From Pelagophyceae sp. CCMP2097 (lineage: Eukaryota; Sar; Pelagophyceae): DNA of 17,359 nt. The position numbers and the translations under genes were made by a program. Shown here piece by piece: positions 17,064-17,359 of this stretch (its first letter is position 1; the number at the start of each line of letters is the position of its first letter). The stretch is taken from the NCBI GenBank assembly GCA_026770575.1, contig MU657784.1, positions 9,798 through 27,156 of the forward strand. The letters run 5' to 3'. The notes under the pieces were generated by a model. That model worked only from the letters and a program-made list of their open reading frames with translations. It did no database searches and was not told where the DNA came from.

Positions 17064-17359
17064 TTCTTCGAGATTCCGATAGCGATTTCGAGATAGGAAT
17101 TCCTAGTGTTTATTGCTTGCTTAAGATCTGAGAAACTTTTTTTGTAGATTCAGTAGGAATCCTTCCTACAATAGGGGTCGCCGGGCTTCGGAGCTGGTGT
17201 ATAAGAGGGATTCGGTGAGGTCGTGGGCGAGGGTACTAGGTCGGTCGTGGGCGAGGGTAGTCAGTTCGGAGGGGTCCCGTGGAGGGCGCGACAGGCGATG
17301 GAAGGTGTTTAGAATCTCCGTCCGGGACGGGCTGGTTGTAATTTTTGTCCGGGACGGAC
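17064..17359. repeat. repeat-rich flank upstream of the helicase
   Basis: This stretch holds a 12-bp palindrome TAGGAATTCCTA (17094-17105) and a 7-bp inverted repeat GTAGGAA/TTCCTAC with a 3-nt loop (17153-17169). It also holds a 17-bp direct repeat (17219-17235 and 17243-17259) and GTCCGGGACGG twice (17320-17330 and 17347-17357). 17090-17170 is AT-rich and is the likely promoter side of the helicase gene. No coding exon is supported. Confidence 0.5.

Noticed and set aside
1..17359. tRNA, rRNA or other known RNA genes
   Set aside because: I found no cloverleaf with B-box GGTTCRANNCC or rRNA-like conserved segments by eye; a tRNAscan/Infernal run would settle this.

Overview
This window looks like nuclear DNA of a GC-rich, gene-dense eukaryotic alga, most likely a stramenopile and possibly a pelagophyte such as Aureococcus. 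Several things point this way. Protein families are interrupted by short introns (about 50-330 bp) whose joints restore reading frame and family motifs. TRAPP and MOV10/SDE3-type proteins are eukaryotic. A membrane protein carries a Pro/Thr-rich 'PT' stalk common in stramenopiles. The riboflavin enzyme appears to have a two-part leader suited to a secondary plastid. The species is inference; the eukaryotic nature is well supported.

Layout from left to right. 1-450: AT-richer, repeat-laden flank. 454-1955 (+): four-exon, divergent aldo/keto-reductase-like gene with one probable GC-AG intron. 2070-4988 (-): large multi-pass membrane protein with a PT-rich stalk and Asp-rich tail, convergent with the previous gene. 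About 4989-5195: AT-rich divergent promoter. 5196-6217 (+): three-exon TRAPPC6/Trs33 gene. 6368-7495 (-): unrecognised three-exon gene. 7496-8189: intergenic, with a hairpin and a 29-bp tandem repeat. 8190-10031 (-): ribBA, bifunctional DHBP synthase/GTP cyclohydrolase II, with a probable plastid-leader exon. 10032-10643: divergent intergenic region. 10644-12823 (+): five-exon fusion of a DenD-type (D-erythronate dehydrogenase-like) epimerase-fold enzyme with a classical short-chain dehydrogenase. 12824-13195: convergent gap holding an 89-bp tandem duplication. 13196-16976 (-): MOV10/SDE3/Armitage-type SF1 RNA helicase with at least five exons. 17064-17359: repeat-rich flank.

The genes do not form an operon or pathway. 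They are independent nuclear genes in divergent and convergent pairs: vesicle tethering (TRAPP), flavin synthesis, sugar-acid or other oxidoreduction, and RNA silencing/RNP remodelling. The most notable item is the two-Rossmann-enzyme fusion. Both halves resemble bacterial families, which suggests acquisition followed by fusion and intron gain. Most of the many long open frames on the opposite strand or in other frames are by-products of very high GC and are left out.
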